Positions 50,501 through 63,100 of a stretch of DNA of 64,000 bases are shown here, in pieces. The notes beneath the pieces were generated by a model, which searched no databases, was not told the origin of the DNA, and saw nothing but the letters and a program-made list of their open reading frames with translations. The DNA lies in NCBI GenBank assembly GCA_013398015.1, contig VZRR01007713.1:263262-327261 (forward strand), in the 5' to 3' direction. The stretch's first letter is position 1, and each line of letters opens with the position of its first letter. The translations under genes were made by a program, and so were the position numbers. This DNA is from Oreocharis arfaki (taxonomy: Eukaryota; Chordata; Aves; Passeriformes; Paramythiidae).

Positions 50501-53100
50501 ACAGCCTTCCCTTGAGTCTCTGCTGAGCTGATTGAACCTATGGCATGGCCATCGTGCTGGCATTACCCCACATTCACTGCATTCATGGCGAACAGCACCT
50601 TCCTGAAGCCAGCAGAGCCACCAAGGGTCTAAAATAATAAAATAAATACAAAAACAAATAAAACTATAAAGAATAAAAGCTGGGGATCCTGGGCTGGGCT
50701 GCTCCTCAGCACCGGGGGCAGCAATGCAAGAAGGATTCAAGGAGCTCCTCAGGAGTCAGCGTGTGGCTGGATAGGCCAATTAGCCTTGCCAGAGATCCAG
50801 TGATGCCAGATCCAGGGTAGTTTTCAATACGAATGGAAACACGATGCAGGAAGCCACAACCCATCTGTATGAAAAGTTAGGTCTGCAGAGTTTATTAGTC
50901 TGGGCTCCTGGCCACAAGAAAATACCTAATTTGCTTCTGGACTGCAGCTAGCCCTGGAAACCATACAGGAGGTTTTTGCTAGGCTACGTGCAAGCAGTGA
51001 GTAGGTGTCACCTTCATTATCCTCTGTTATATATATCTTTGAGGAGGACAAGCTGTTTCTGCACCAGTAGAGTTCATGATGCACAGTTAGTGCAAATAAA
51101 TAAAGGATGAGGTGGGCAAGCATTTCTTACATTTGTTCTTACATAGATGAGCTGTAACTTGAACTGTAACGATGCAAAAAGACCTGTGTCCAGTGTGACA
51201 AGCTGCTGGATGCCATGGCTCCCCAGGCGGGACAGCCCATCTCAGGCTGGAGTCGGGGAGCAGGGGAGGTAAAGAAGGGTGCTCAGTGGGACCAGGGGAA
51301 GGGGAGGCTGTGCACCACCTGTGGGCTGGAGAACCCACGCCAGGAGCAGAGGGGTCGTGCCACAGGGAGCCCACCGGTGCCCATGCCAGTGACAGACACA
51401 CCCGAGCACAGGGCCCTCTTTCATATGGCCTTGAAATCAGCTGCGGAAAGGCAAACAGGATTATTCAACATCCTGCCACAATTCTGGGAAAGAGAGCGCA
51501 GTTCAGGCTTGCTCCTCCCTTCCATTAGTATGCTGGAAAGGTGCAGACAGGATTCAGAGCAGTCTGGCCTTGAAGGGGTGAGACCCAGATTTTGCTGTCA
51601 TGGAGCATTACAGCACTGGGCTTCTGTTGCAGATGAAGGTACAAGTTAGGTACCACATTGCTCAGTCCTGACAGGACTGTGGCACTTTTCAACACGACCA
51701 GAAGCAAGATTTCAGATACCATGGAAGCTTTAGCGTCAGAAATACAGGTACCTACTAATTTAGGCCCATCAAGGGCTGAGCATCTGCTCAGTGTGCATTT
51801 GGAGGAGCACAGTTTGGCAGGCGGAGTGCTCAGAGTGGGACTGAGGTGTACAGGAAATCTGGCGGTGCATCTGCAAACTTCATCCTCATGCAAGTCGCTT
51901 ACTTAAAGTTCATTTCTAAGCTCAAACCCTCCAGTATCTCCCTGTAGTAGAATTTGAATGTCATAATAGTAATAAAAAACACACAAACCAAACTAAATAA
52001 ACCAACCAAAAAATCCACAACCAAAAAAACTCCTAACACATGAACTGCGAAAGTGTGCATCCTGCTTTTCCTGTGTGAAATCTGGGCACTTTGTAAGTTC
52101 ATATGTTCCAGCCAGCTGTGCAACACAAGTGCCAGCAGACATATAACCCCCAGCTCCGCAGTCTGGGCATTTTCAATCCAGCAGCAGCAATCTGGAAGCA
52201 GGGCAGCAGAGTCCATGCACTCACAGACAAGATGTGCTTATCATACAGCTCTTTCAAACATCCCTTCCAGTTCCTGCTTTCTTCTTACTAGTGTGCCTGT
52301 GCAGTCTGTGCCAGGGCTGTGGTGCTGTGTGTGGGTGGTGACCCAGCACTGATCCTGAGAAGGCCAGAGTGCCCCAGGAAGGCTGGATGGCAGCAAGATG
52401 AGCCATACCCTCTGTTACCCCTCTCCACAGCCCTTCCCATGCAGCCTTGCCTGAATTTCCCAAGCTGCTGATCTCCATTCACAGCCCCCTCCATGACTCC
52501 AGGCTGCTGGGGGCAGAACAGTCACTGCTTTCCTACAGAAACTGGTACAAGGAGACTTTTTTCCCACCAGAGAAATGTTGCCCTTTTTTTAGACTCTGCT
52601 TCTGAGGGAAAGCATGCTTAAAGCTGTGAAGAGTGGTAAGCAGTATCCCAGGTTACCTTTTCACAGGAGGGCATTACCCTCCTCCTTCACCCTTCTGTTA
52701 CTCTTACAGCCCTTAGAACACCTAAAATTGCCACTGTCTGTGGAGCAAGCCAGAAAAGCTGTGTCTCATATGGTGATGGACTGGATTACTCCACTGACTG
52801 TTATCTTCAGCAACAGGCTCCATGTATATCAGGACACAGTTTAAAAGGAATGATCATCTTTTTAATAGATCACATACTGAGTCACAAGCTACATATTCAA
52901 CAGAAAATCAAGCTAATTGCTCACTTCTTCTAAGATATCCCTGAAGGATAATCGACGTCTGCAGAGCTGTTTCTTAGTTGGAAACTAAATAATTAAGCTG
53001 AAGAAATGCATTTCTCTTTCAAGTTTCTCTCTGTATTTTCTTTTATTCTTCTTTGTACCAAATACATCAGAATGAACATAAGCTATTGACTTTAATTAAA
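47531..53100. other. Intergenic DNA with isolated TATA motif
   Basis: No gene is recognised. A TATAAAAGG motif lies at 47586-47594 outside any CpG island. The block at 49.1-49.5 kb is GC-rich but CpG-poor, with a 139-codon frame lacking any recognisable domain. An A/C-rich low-complexity run lies at 51968-52030. Open frames of 95-144 codons at 50.2-52.2 kb overlap on opposite strands and look like chance. Confidence 0.6.
51968..52030. repeat. A/C-rich low-complexity tract
   Basis: AACCAAA- and ACACA-like units over about 60 bp form simple low-complexity sequence. Confidence 0.75.
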
Positions 53101-56100
53101 AATTAAAATTAGCTCTAGTTTTGTTTTGTTAAATCCACAGCTGAAAAACAAAAGAGACTGTCAAGACAGAAAAAGAAAACAGTTCAACCTTTCTGCCAGT
53201 TCCCATCCCTACCCACTTACCCAGCAAATCGTGCACACGCCGCGCATCATCTTCCTCCCGCGTGTAACTTCAGCAGGATTTGCTGCACTCGGGCTTCAGC
53301 TTATAACCACAGCTGTGAGGAATGTAAATAAAGAAATGGACAGTACCACAACATGATAGATTTGTGAATCCCCCAAATTTGATAGGAATCTTCTTCATTA
53401 ATTTAACCTATTACTGGCTAATTGCTTATGTACTGTAAATCTGCAAAGGTCAATCACCGAACAATAAGAAGGTATGAAACACTAACAAGTCCTAATACAA
53501 TAAGAATGTAAATCAATAGTCTAAATGAAGCCTTGTATTGCCAATGATGCATGAAAATGTATTATTGTCAGGGACTACAAGCATGGGTTTCACTGAAAGC
53601 AATAAAATAAAAAGCCATGTCTTCTGAGAGAAAGACAGTATAAACAGCATCGGTAAATACTGACTGTACAGTGAACTTTTTCAAAAGGGCAGCTTCAAGA
53701 ATCGGCCATTTCACTGAAAGATACTTTCTTTGACGAAAGGTAAAAGGAAAAACGTGCTGATACAATAAAGAAATACTTGACAAAGGCTAAATCTGAACTA
53801 TATGGATGTAACACAAGAACAAGTTTAATATATTAAATACCGCATTTTAAACATATGTAAATAACTATTTCTATACATTAAACTTTCATGGAGCTGTTTA
53901 TAAACCTGCAGCCTCACTCCAGGCAGAATCCTACAGTTAACTCCATTCAAACAACTGTGCCAAGAGGAAAGAGTTACTGCAGATGTGCACAGCTGTAGGA
54001 GGAAGCAGACCCCTCACCTGGAGGCTCACTGCACTGTATTGCTGTATGCCCATTTAGAAAATTCCTGCCTTCTTGAGTTTCTAACTGGTTCAGATGAATG
54101 TTAAGGAAAAATGCTATTTTTAAACCGGCTCTTAATTCCAAAAGGCTGCTGAATAGAGTTGTGTTTGTAGGAGCAATTTAGCTTTATTAAGCTGCCTGCC
54201 ATGGACTGGGTGAGCTCAGAGAAGCCTTGTGCAGTGTGTTGCAGCAGCAGAAGTCAATCAGTCTAGAACCTGATTACTGAGAGCTGTACTGACACGCTGC
54301 AAGGAAGGGTGTTACACCCTCCTCACCCAAGTCAGACATCCCATTTCACCTCTGATATTATTGGAGGAATTTCTCATGGCAGCAGAGCTTTGACAATATA
54401 CTTCTCAAAATATTTTTGGGTTTCTCCATTTTCATTAAAATTCGATGCCAAACTGCCAATTGTGAGGGTCATTTCACTTCCATGGCATTGTTAGAATATA
54501 TTTCGCAAGCAACGTAGACAGCACTTACTGTGAAATCTGTATTTCTTATTTTCCTGCTGGCAGGAAAATAGAACACTTAAAATCAGTTGGGAACCTGAAG
54601 AGTTAGACCTGCTACAGGCAGGTCTAAATTGCTATTATAAAAAGGTCCATTAGCAGGTTTGATCTGAGCAAGGAGGGTGTGCTAGTTTACCATATTAGTG
54701 TGATTTCTTCCCAACCAAAGTCTGCTCATGAATTGTAGCAGTATTGAATTAAAGGAATCTGGTTTTAAGGCCAGGCATGGATACTGGAAACAGTCATATA
54801 ATAATCTACTCTTATGGTTTAGGCAGAAAAAAAGGAAGCATTATTCTTTCTGAACATTTCCTTCCTCTTTATATCTTCAGATACTCTGCTTTTGCTAAGG
54901 TCATTGCATGAATTTAAGATACACCATTCTGGAAACTAAATTAGCCCTCATTTACTGGGAAGTTGAATGCAGCCAGACTAATGGTGGTGCAAATATAATT
55001 GGTTCCCAACATGTGTCAGTGTGTATACTCCTCAAGCCACGGAAAAGATGCATTATGGGACTAATTTTTAAATGTTAATGGATATTGGATGTTTGCCAGA
55101 CACCCAGCTGTGCACAAAACATTGAGATGGTAAATAGCTCTTGATCTGTTTAGAAACAAATTATAATGGCTGTTTGGATTCCACATGACTGAAGGCATGG
55201 TAACCAGCACAGGCTCACAGGCTGACCCTATTAACTGCACTAAGGGGAATGCACTGATTTTTAAAATCAAAATAAGAGACATAAAATAAGGCTATTAAGA
55301 TGCCATTTAAATTATTTTAGATTAATATTAAACAAACAACTTCTCAACAACCACCCATAGCACCTGTTACCATTGCTTACATGAGCTAACTTACTTAAGG
55401 GGCTTATTTTTTGCTAGGTTTCTTTGGGAGGACGTAAAAAAGAAATGCTTTGATCGTGCAATTAATTTGGTTCTAAAGCTGAGGTCTGAGTGAAAAGCTT
55501 ACCTGCACTTACAGAATAAAATATCTCCTGCCACACATCAACAATGGGTCTCAGTTAGATGCACCAAGGAATAAGATCTCTTTTCATTTGATATGTAATT
55601 TTGCATATCATAGTTTTAATTTAAAGTCTACAAATATCAGTATTTGCAAGAAATCCCCTATGTGAAATGTCTTACTAATTGTATTCATTCGGTCAGCAAA
55701 GCCCAACAGGGAATTTTTAATCAGCTGGATTAGGTGCTTTTGATTACTATACTGTAGCATTAGCAGAAAGCACCATTTTGCAAGTGAAAAATGTACTAAT
55801 TGTCAGCAACACAGGAGAGCTCTTTTCCATAAACCTGTGTGTTCAGCAGTTTGAGACTCCTTTTCACAAATAAATAAGACTGTCACATGTATATCCAGGA
55901 GAGCTTCCCCTCTAGGATTTTGCTGCTGAGTTTGAAAAGTTCCAAAAAAAAGCCTTCGTGTCTAGCCCATACCAAAATTTCTCCACAGAACCCCACAAAA
56001 CCAGTAGGCAATTCCAAGCAGAAGAGAACAGTGTCATTGGATCAACAGGGAATGACTCAAGACTGCCTAAGAGCTGACTGTGCAATGTCATTAAATCACA

Positions 56101-59100
56101 GGCTGTCAATAATGCAAACTTTGTACTCCCCAAGTAACTTCGCAACTGCAGCTTTGTGTCTTGAATTTGTTCTTCTTAGCAGCTATTCTGTACCTTGGTT
56201 TTTAACTGGGTGCTTTCTGCTCATTTTGGTACCTTAAATAGCTCCCTCTCTAGGAACTGAAATACACTAACTTATTAGGAAAGGAAGCCTGAGAGTCCCT
56301 CCTCAGAGTTCTTCCAAATTAATTTTCTCTTTCTCAAAAGAATGTTGCTTTCTCCAGATGCAGAACATCTGTGAAAATAACAGCATCCTGACCATTAGGA
56401 AATGTGCTATTCTTAAAGGCACCATCAAAACATGTCAAAAGAGGATGTCTTTTCCTGACAGCTCAGAAGTTTTGATCCATTCTTACAGAGTAAGTATAGA
56501 TCTTGGAGGAATGTTTTCCCCACTGCCAATTTCAAGTGCCAAGAAAATGAGACAATGAAACACGAAAACAAAGCACACCCCTTTTCCTTAACCCTGCAAG
56601 CTGACAAGCCACAAGAGGAGGCCTCGCCCCGTGGAGACAAGGCTCAAGCATTCTGCCTCCCCACTGTGGGCAAGAAGGCGTTGCTGCCGTCCTCAGCCTG
56701 CACAGCCCTGAGCACATTATTTCAATGGCATCAGGACACCCACAGAGAGGAGTTTTGCTCTCCCAAATAGTCCAGGCACCCACAGGATAGGAATCGCACA
56801 AAGAGCTGTACCTTCTCCCTGCCAGCAGAATATGGGAAAGTCTCAGCACAGTCTGCAGCTGCAGGAATACTGGTGAAGAGTCTGGGTTTGGATATATGAG
56901 CTTTGGTAGTGAATTGGTCTTGGAAGAGGGAAGCTGAGGTGGTAACCAGATCTCCTCTGAGCTTCAGGAGGGAGGGTTTTATGCCTCTGATGCTGCACTG
57001 AGAAGAACTGCTGTGCTGCCAGCTCACGCTTCCTCCACCAATGTCAACAGGCAAATCACAACGAGATGCTGTCCCACGAGCACAGAGGGTGGAACCAAGC
57101 TTGTTGCTCATTCCTTGTCTTGGCTGGGGGTTTGGGAGTGTGCCCACAGCCACATGGATTTCACACCTCTCTGGTGTGGTGATATCATCCATACCGGCTG
57201 CAAGCAGAAAAATCACTGGAAGTTCTCTTTCCTAGTAAATCACTGATTCAACAAATCAGTGAATTCAGACAGCACAACTACTTCAAGGACCAGGCTGTAA
57301 CTTCAGTTATGTTAGCATAAATCTGAAATAATTCTGCTAAGGCTGGACAATCTATTCTTAATTTTCAAAAGCAAATGAGAACAGTCTGACCAGCAGCATT
57401 CAGGGTTTGAATGACCTACATACATAGTGTGTTTTTGCAGATACAGAGTAATTTCATTAGAGTACCCTGCAAAATCTTTTACTTGCATAACTTGTTTCCA
57501 TTTCTTTTTAGTGTAATGAGATTTCATGATGAAAGCCAAATACAATCTAGTATAGCAAAAGTGCATGTTACACTGATCCTAATAAGCCCAATGAAAATCA
57601 ATAATGCTGCTAGTTTCCCTGAAATCAGCCTACATAAGCTCCAAGCACCATGTTCTGCCTAAAGCAGAGTATTAGCAGCTTATATAAGACAGATATTTCC
57701 TAGCAGAAAATTTGAAAACAACCACAGCTGAGAAAGATAAAGTAAATAGCTGTTACAAATACCACAAAAAAATTGGGGATTGTTGCCTTCTGTCCTTAAG
57801 GTGTGGGTCAAAGATCAGTTCCCTTTTCATCCAGCCTCCAGCTGTACCAAAGCACTGCGCTGACTGCAGCCTGCACGAGGGGGAGTCCCCAGGCCCTGGC
57901 TTCTCTGTCCCCTGAAAGGGAAAAACAACACTGGCCACCAATTTGCTGGAAAAGGATGATAAATCTTGCTCTGAGAGCAGAAGCTCCATTTTCACTGGCA
58001 CAGAAATGAGGGTTATATTAACACTGGGGGAAAAAAGTCAAGCCCACTTTATCAAGGAGTGGTATTAAAAATTCAGGCAACCTGATGCAATGAGCTTTGC
58101 CAAGATGCATATATCATCGATCATATTTCCTCGTTTTGCTTGCAGCTTGCCCTGCCTTCAGTAATGGGAAATGCTGAGTTAAGAGGGGAAGAGAGGGCAG
58201 GTCTGAAAGCAAAGACAAGAACAAGCAAACGTCAGAAGACAGAAAGAGACAATTCATCTGTATGTTATACAGTATATCTGAGAGCAAAAGCCACCATTAT
58301 GTAGATTTTTACTCTGCATGTATTTCAAATAAAATCCTTCTTTGAAGTTTGCCTCTTCTTAAATAAGCTAATAAATGTAGGAAGCTTAAAATATAATTTC
58401 CATTGCATTAGCAAGCTATTTTTTATTTGCATAAGAAAACGTTTCTCTGTAATGATCTACCTTATGAATGACCTGGGGAAATAATTTCAGGTTGCTTTAA
58501 AATGCAACCATTTGTTTCTTATTGGCGAGTTCAATTTCACTAAAAGTTATGGAGTGAACAGCAATTTGCAATATTGGATAGCCAAAGGTGCATAATTATT
58601 TCCAGTTTACTATTAAAATAATATTTAAATAATTCAGCATGCAGTTGCTTTTTTCTTTTAATGATGTACTATTAACAGGTTGGCAGATTTGCGAGAGTGA
58701 GGCATTTTATGAATTTTTTGAATTAGGAAATTCTTACAGAAGCAAATGTAAGCACAAGCTTTTATTTTGTGTAACATTTTCATTGGAAAGTCTTCCCTCA
58801 GGACAAGAATAGATTGAATTTTTGCAAGTGTACAACTTCATGTAAGTAGCATATTTGTATTTATTTACCAAATGTAAGTAGGGTAATCCTGAATAAAACG
58901 ATGGTGTATGGGGAGCACACATAGGCAGCACATAGGAATATGTGCCATGGATACATCAGAGATGCACTTCTGCCTTCCACGAGGGGATGGAGCATGGCTC
59001 ATTCTGCCTAGTTCAGAGGTTGTAACAGCTTCTGCCTGTACATCACAGGTGTACAGTTCTGTTGCTATGGAGACGGGCTCAAATGAGCAGGAAATTTCAT

Positions 59101-59200
59101 TTTGATAAAGTTCTATTCTTGGGCAGAGGAAGAAGGCTCTATATTCAGCATCACATATGGCATTTTTTAATGTTTGAGACACATGTTCTGTAAACAACAG
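53101..59200. other. AT-rich intergenic DNA with candidate conserved elements
   Basis: Segments near 53350-53530, 55580-55850 and 58300-58860 are AT-rich but not low-complexity. They hold homeodomain-type TAAT cores, a CAGCTG E-box (55720s) and a perfect octamer ATTTGCAT (58425-58432). This texture is typical of conserved vertebrate enhancers, but conservation cannot be seen from one sequence. Short inverted repeats occur at 54603-54627 and 57240-57262. No exon is recognised; the frames of 116 and 161 codons at 55.9 and 56.7 kb show no domain. Confidence 0.45.
59061..59074 (-). promoter_or_regulatory. X-box (RFX) motif
   Basis: On the - strand this reads GTCTCCATAGCAAC, fitting GTHNYYATRRNAAC at every position. 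It lies about 140 bp before the GC-rich patch at 59.2 kb. Binding is inferred. Confidence 0.4.
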
Positions 59201-59204
59201 ACTT

Positions 59205-60080
59205 GAAGAGCGAGTCGCGTTTTCCCCTCCTGATGCCAGCACCTGAAAATATGCCCTTGGAAGCGGGTGGTGCAGCTGGGAACACCCCTGCCCCACGGAT
59301 GCGCTCTGCACAGAGCACAGAGAGCACCAGCAGAGGGGCAGGGTGTGCGCGGCAGCTCCCGAGCTCAGCCCGAGCTCAGCCCGAGCCCACCCGGCACGGC
59401 CCGGGCGCTCCCTGCCTCGGGACCCAGCGGCCAAAACCAGCAGGGCTTGATTCAGCTGAAAGGTGGGAAAGGGCAGGTGAAATGGCTCGTTAATCTTGTC
59501 TAAAAACATTCATATTTGTTAAACAAAGAAATCAAACTTTTTAAGATGGAAGATCTTTCCAACGCAATCAATCAAAACAGTGTTTTGAAAACAGTGAAAT
59601 TAAATATTTTCACTTTTTCCAGTTCTCCACGTACCAGGATTTATCAACCCTATCAGTTCACTAGGGCTGGCAGAAATTTGCGAAGCAATTCCATAGTCTT
59701 TTTTCAGGAGAGAGAGGATTTGACAGAGAGCTGCCTCCCAACTCTCCTCAGCAAGGTGAAAGCACAGACGCTTCTCACGGGACGGAGAGCCTGTGAAGTA
59801 GTTGCCTCTTGTTTATCTTTGACCCCCAGTAGCACCTTGTGCCCTCAGGGACATTGCAGGGCAGGGATCCCAGCCAGGGAACAGTGGCTTTCCTCAGCGC
59901 CTGCCCGAGCCCTGCGAGCCTCCTCACACCCGTGTGGGTTCCACCCGCAGAAGGAACAAAATCCAGTTACGGGCAGAGCCGGGGGGGAATTAAAGCAGAG
60001 TCAGGGACCAGCAGAGGTCCGGAGGCGGCACAGGGCTGCCGAAGGGCAATGGAGCCCCTTGCCTGGGGGGCGGGGGGACA
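59205..60080. promoter_or_regulatory. GC-rich patch, possible weak CpG island
   Basis: I count about 17 CpGs in 59211-59450 and a second, thinner cluster at 59895-60080, separated by ordinary AT-rich sequence (59500-59700). An 11-bp unit CCCGAGCTCAG is repeated about 2.6 times at 59358-59386. A CTCF-like CCAGCAGAGGGGCA lies near 59327. No TATA box is evident. Frames of 214 codons (- strand) and 216 codons (+ strand) overlap this area but show no recognisable domain. Confidence 0.35.
59358..59386. repeat. 11-bp tandem repeat, about 2.6 copies
   Basis: CCCGAGCTCAG starts at 59358 and 59369, with a partial third copy at 59380. Confidence 0.9.
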
Positions 60081-60109
60081 AAAGTTCACAGCTCATCTGG
60101 CAAACAAGG

Positions 60110-63100
60110 ATCAGGAGGTATTTTTGCTGCTGGTGGTGGTATTTTGTTGTTATTTTTGTTCAGTGACTTGTGGTGGGATTTTTTTCCGTTTCAGTTTAAA
60201 TCTCAGTATTTGAAAGCTCCTAGCTATTTACATCTAGCAGCCTTATTCAAACAGCTAATATACGAAGACCTTTTTGGGATCATGGGAATTTTTTCTGCTC
60301 TAATTTGTAACAAAAATAATTTAAAAATTAAGGAATTCGCTTCTACTCTTAGAGTTTGTGCAATACTTGGAAAGTACAGAGTATTAAAAGCCTTTTACCT
60401 CAGAAATGCCTTTCCTTAAGAAAACTAGTGTTTCACTCAAAAAGCCATGGTGAAATCAATTCTGCTTCTGGCATATATTAAGCACTAGTCGCTGCTGGGA
60501 AGGCCTGTTGGCAAAACTGAGCCCTTAGCTATCATATGTCTTTTCCTAAACTATATCTTAACTTCCATAAATAACCAATGAAGTGGAATCTCCTTTTGCA
60601 CCTCAGTATTGTGTTCTTTTATAATAAAGAAAAAAAAAATCTATTTTGTGCCATAATAATATCACTTGCCACAATAAAATACAAGGATTAGCTTGTCTCC
60701 CATCCCCTCCTGCACCAAGCACCTAGACTGCAGTAAGATAAAGAAATGCCGAAGAAAATGAAAAATATCAATAGTTACACTGGTAAATTGAAATACTTAC
60801 TATCTTGGGGGGAAAAACCTGTTATTAAAAAAAAAATACCTGAGATAGTGTCAGGCAGTGTGACAACGAAGATGTCATTACTAAACAGGACTCTTCGGTC
60901 CCTTAGCTGTCAATAATTAATACATTATTTACACTTGCACATTCTCATTTCCCAGCTTTCAAGATTTCATTTACACTCTGATCCTTTGCTTAGCAGAAAA
61001 TTTAACATCATTGCGACCTTCTTCTTCCTGACACTATACACCTATCAAACAGAGAAGGAGAATAGCATCTAATATGTGCATTTATTAAAGCAGCAAGCAT
61101 CAGTTACTGGAAGAAGTGACAAATGCCAGTGTTTGCCACAATAAAATGGAAGAGAACCAAATTGCTCCCCCAAAAATCAATTAAGAAACCATCTTAATAA
61201 TACTGTTGGGGGGGGGCTCAGCATTTGCATGTTTTCGGGAAATGTAGCTGAAGTGTTTCTAATTCAAACCCAAAGGAATTAGCAAAGTTATGAAAGCCAC
61301 GTCACAAACTGCAGACAACCTTATGTTAAAGAGACACCATTTTGACTATCTGAAATTAAAATATTCTATTAGGTTGAAATAGCATTTTCCTCATCATGCT
61401 GAGGAGATACAGCCATTCCTAGGAGAAGCAATGTCAGATGGTCATACGAGATGTAAATCACTGTTACATCACAGTGTGCATAAATGTACATATTTATTTA
61501 GTATAAGGATAGGCAAACCATCAACATAAAATTTAACATATGTTAAAACTGTGCTGTAAGCAAGGATTGCCAGAACATAGATGACTGGGATAATCCTTTT
61601 GAAGTCAGTGCCAAGTTTCATGTTGAAGTTAATTTTTCTGTTTTGAAAAACAAGTATTCTGGACCTATCCTGGCATACCAGGGCCAGACAGTGGATGATC
61701 TTGAATTGAGAAAACCACATAAATTTGTAATTTGGGCTCTCGGGAAATTTTTCTGTCTACTTCAGTGGATTTTGGAGCATGTCCTCAGTGCAGTCAGAAA
61801 CTATTAGGAGTAAAGGCAGCACTAATCCTACTCCAGCGGAGGAAGAGCTGGGAAAACGAGATGACCCAGAGATGCTTTTCCACATGCCAAACAGGTTACT
61901 TTGTCATTTTTTTGGTTGGATTGAGTTTATGGTCATCATTTAGAAGACCTTCTTCTAAGTCTATAGAAATTTAAAGCTCTGATGTTACTTTCTGGTAGCT
62001 TTGCAGTGGGTGGCTGAATTGCCTTAGCCAGCAGGCACTTCCTCCAGCTGGAGTTTGTCTATGCTGCCAAAACAACAGGGCTGCACTGGCCAGAAGAGAT
62101 GATTTCTACAGCATGACAGGTTCAGAATTAACCGTACCATTGGCTCTCTTGCTCTCTCCAAGCTCCTCTGCTGAGGGGTTGCCACAAGTTCTTGCGCTCC
62201 TCTGTGGTGGGGATGGCATCCTTGTTAGTCATACAGAGGCCTGGCTGGATTTGGCACTCTGAAATTTCATCTCAGGAGCTGTAATGACAGAGAAAACACA
62301 GACACACAGGACAGCTTCTGCAAAATGCTGTACCATCTGCTTGGCCAAAAGGAGCACACCAGCCAGGAGGAAGCACTGCAGTGATGCAAACATGTTGTCC
62401 TATCTAAGGCTGGGCTTTGTCACTGTGTTCAGGCACCGTGGACACGGAAATCCACCTGAGATGAACTTAAACTTCAGTTCACCTAGGCGCAAACACAGCA
62501 GCCAGTCCCACAGTGCCATAAAATAATAGCAGGGATAACCATCTCCCACTTTCTTCTTGTACAGCCAGCATCCAGCTGGCACTGTCAAAACCCTGTAAAA
62601 CAGGAGGCCTGCATTAATTATTATAACCACTCCAAAGTTAATATCTCATTAATCGATTTGCTATTGCATGACATATTGACTCCAGTTTGTCCAGCCCTGT
62701 CTCTTCCTCCTCATCAGCTGGTGATCTCCAGTTGGTGCTGGAGGGGGCACACGTTACTGCACCCGTGCTGCCTGCTGCATCCTGCATCCCAACCAGCCTT
62801 ACAACTGATTGCTACAACGCCATTAAAAAAAAAAAGTAGTTGATAGTCAACAAAAGGAAGTTCATACATTATTTTGCATTCTGAGAAATTAGTATCATTC
62901 TCTGCAGATAAAAATTTCCAGGATGAATTCTTGCATGCCAGTTCTTAGCCAGGAGCACAATGCATTGGTTGAATTGTGTTTTCTTGTTAGTAATAGAGAT
63001 TTTACAGCAGAGGCCCTGGCAGTCTTTATGATGGAGGAGCAAACACTACTGCATCCACTCTGACATAAAAAGTAATCATTTCTGGAAGACTCTATCACAG

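Noticed and set aside
56731..57216. 161-codon open frame on the - strand
   Set aside because: No recognisable domain and no conserved motif; ordinary intergenic composition.
58865..59509. 214-codon open frame on the - strand, starting at a real ATG
   Set aside because: No recognisable domain, low-complexity GC-driven N-terminal half, competing frames on the other strand, and no splice or promoter context. Not excluded, but unsupported.
59516..60166. 216-codon open frame on the + strand
   Set aside because: No domain or family resemblance; composition shifts from AT-rich to GC-rich along its length, as expected for chance.
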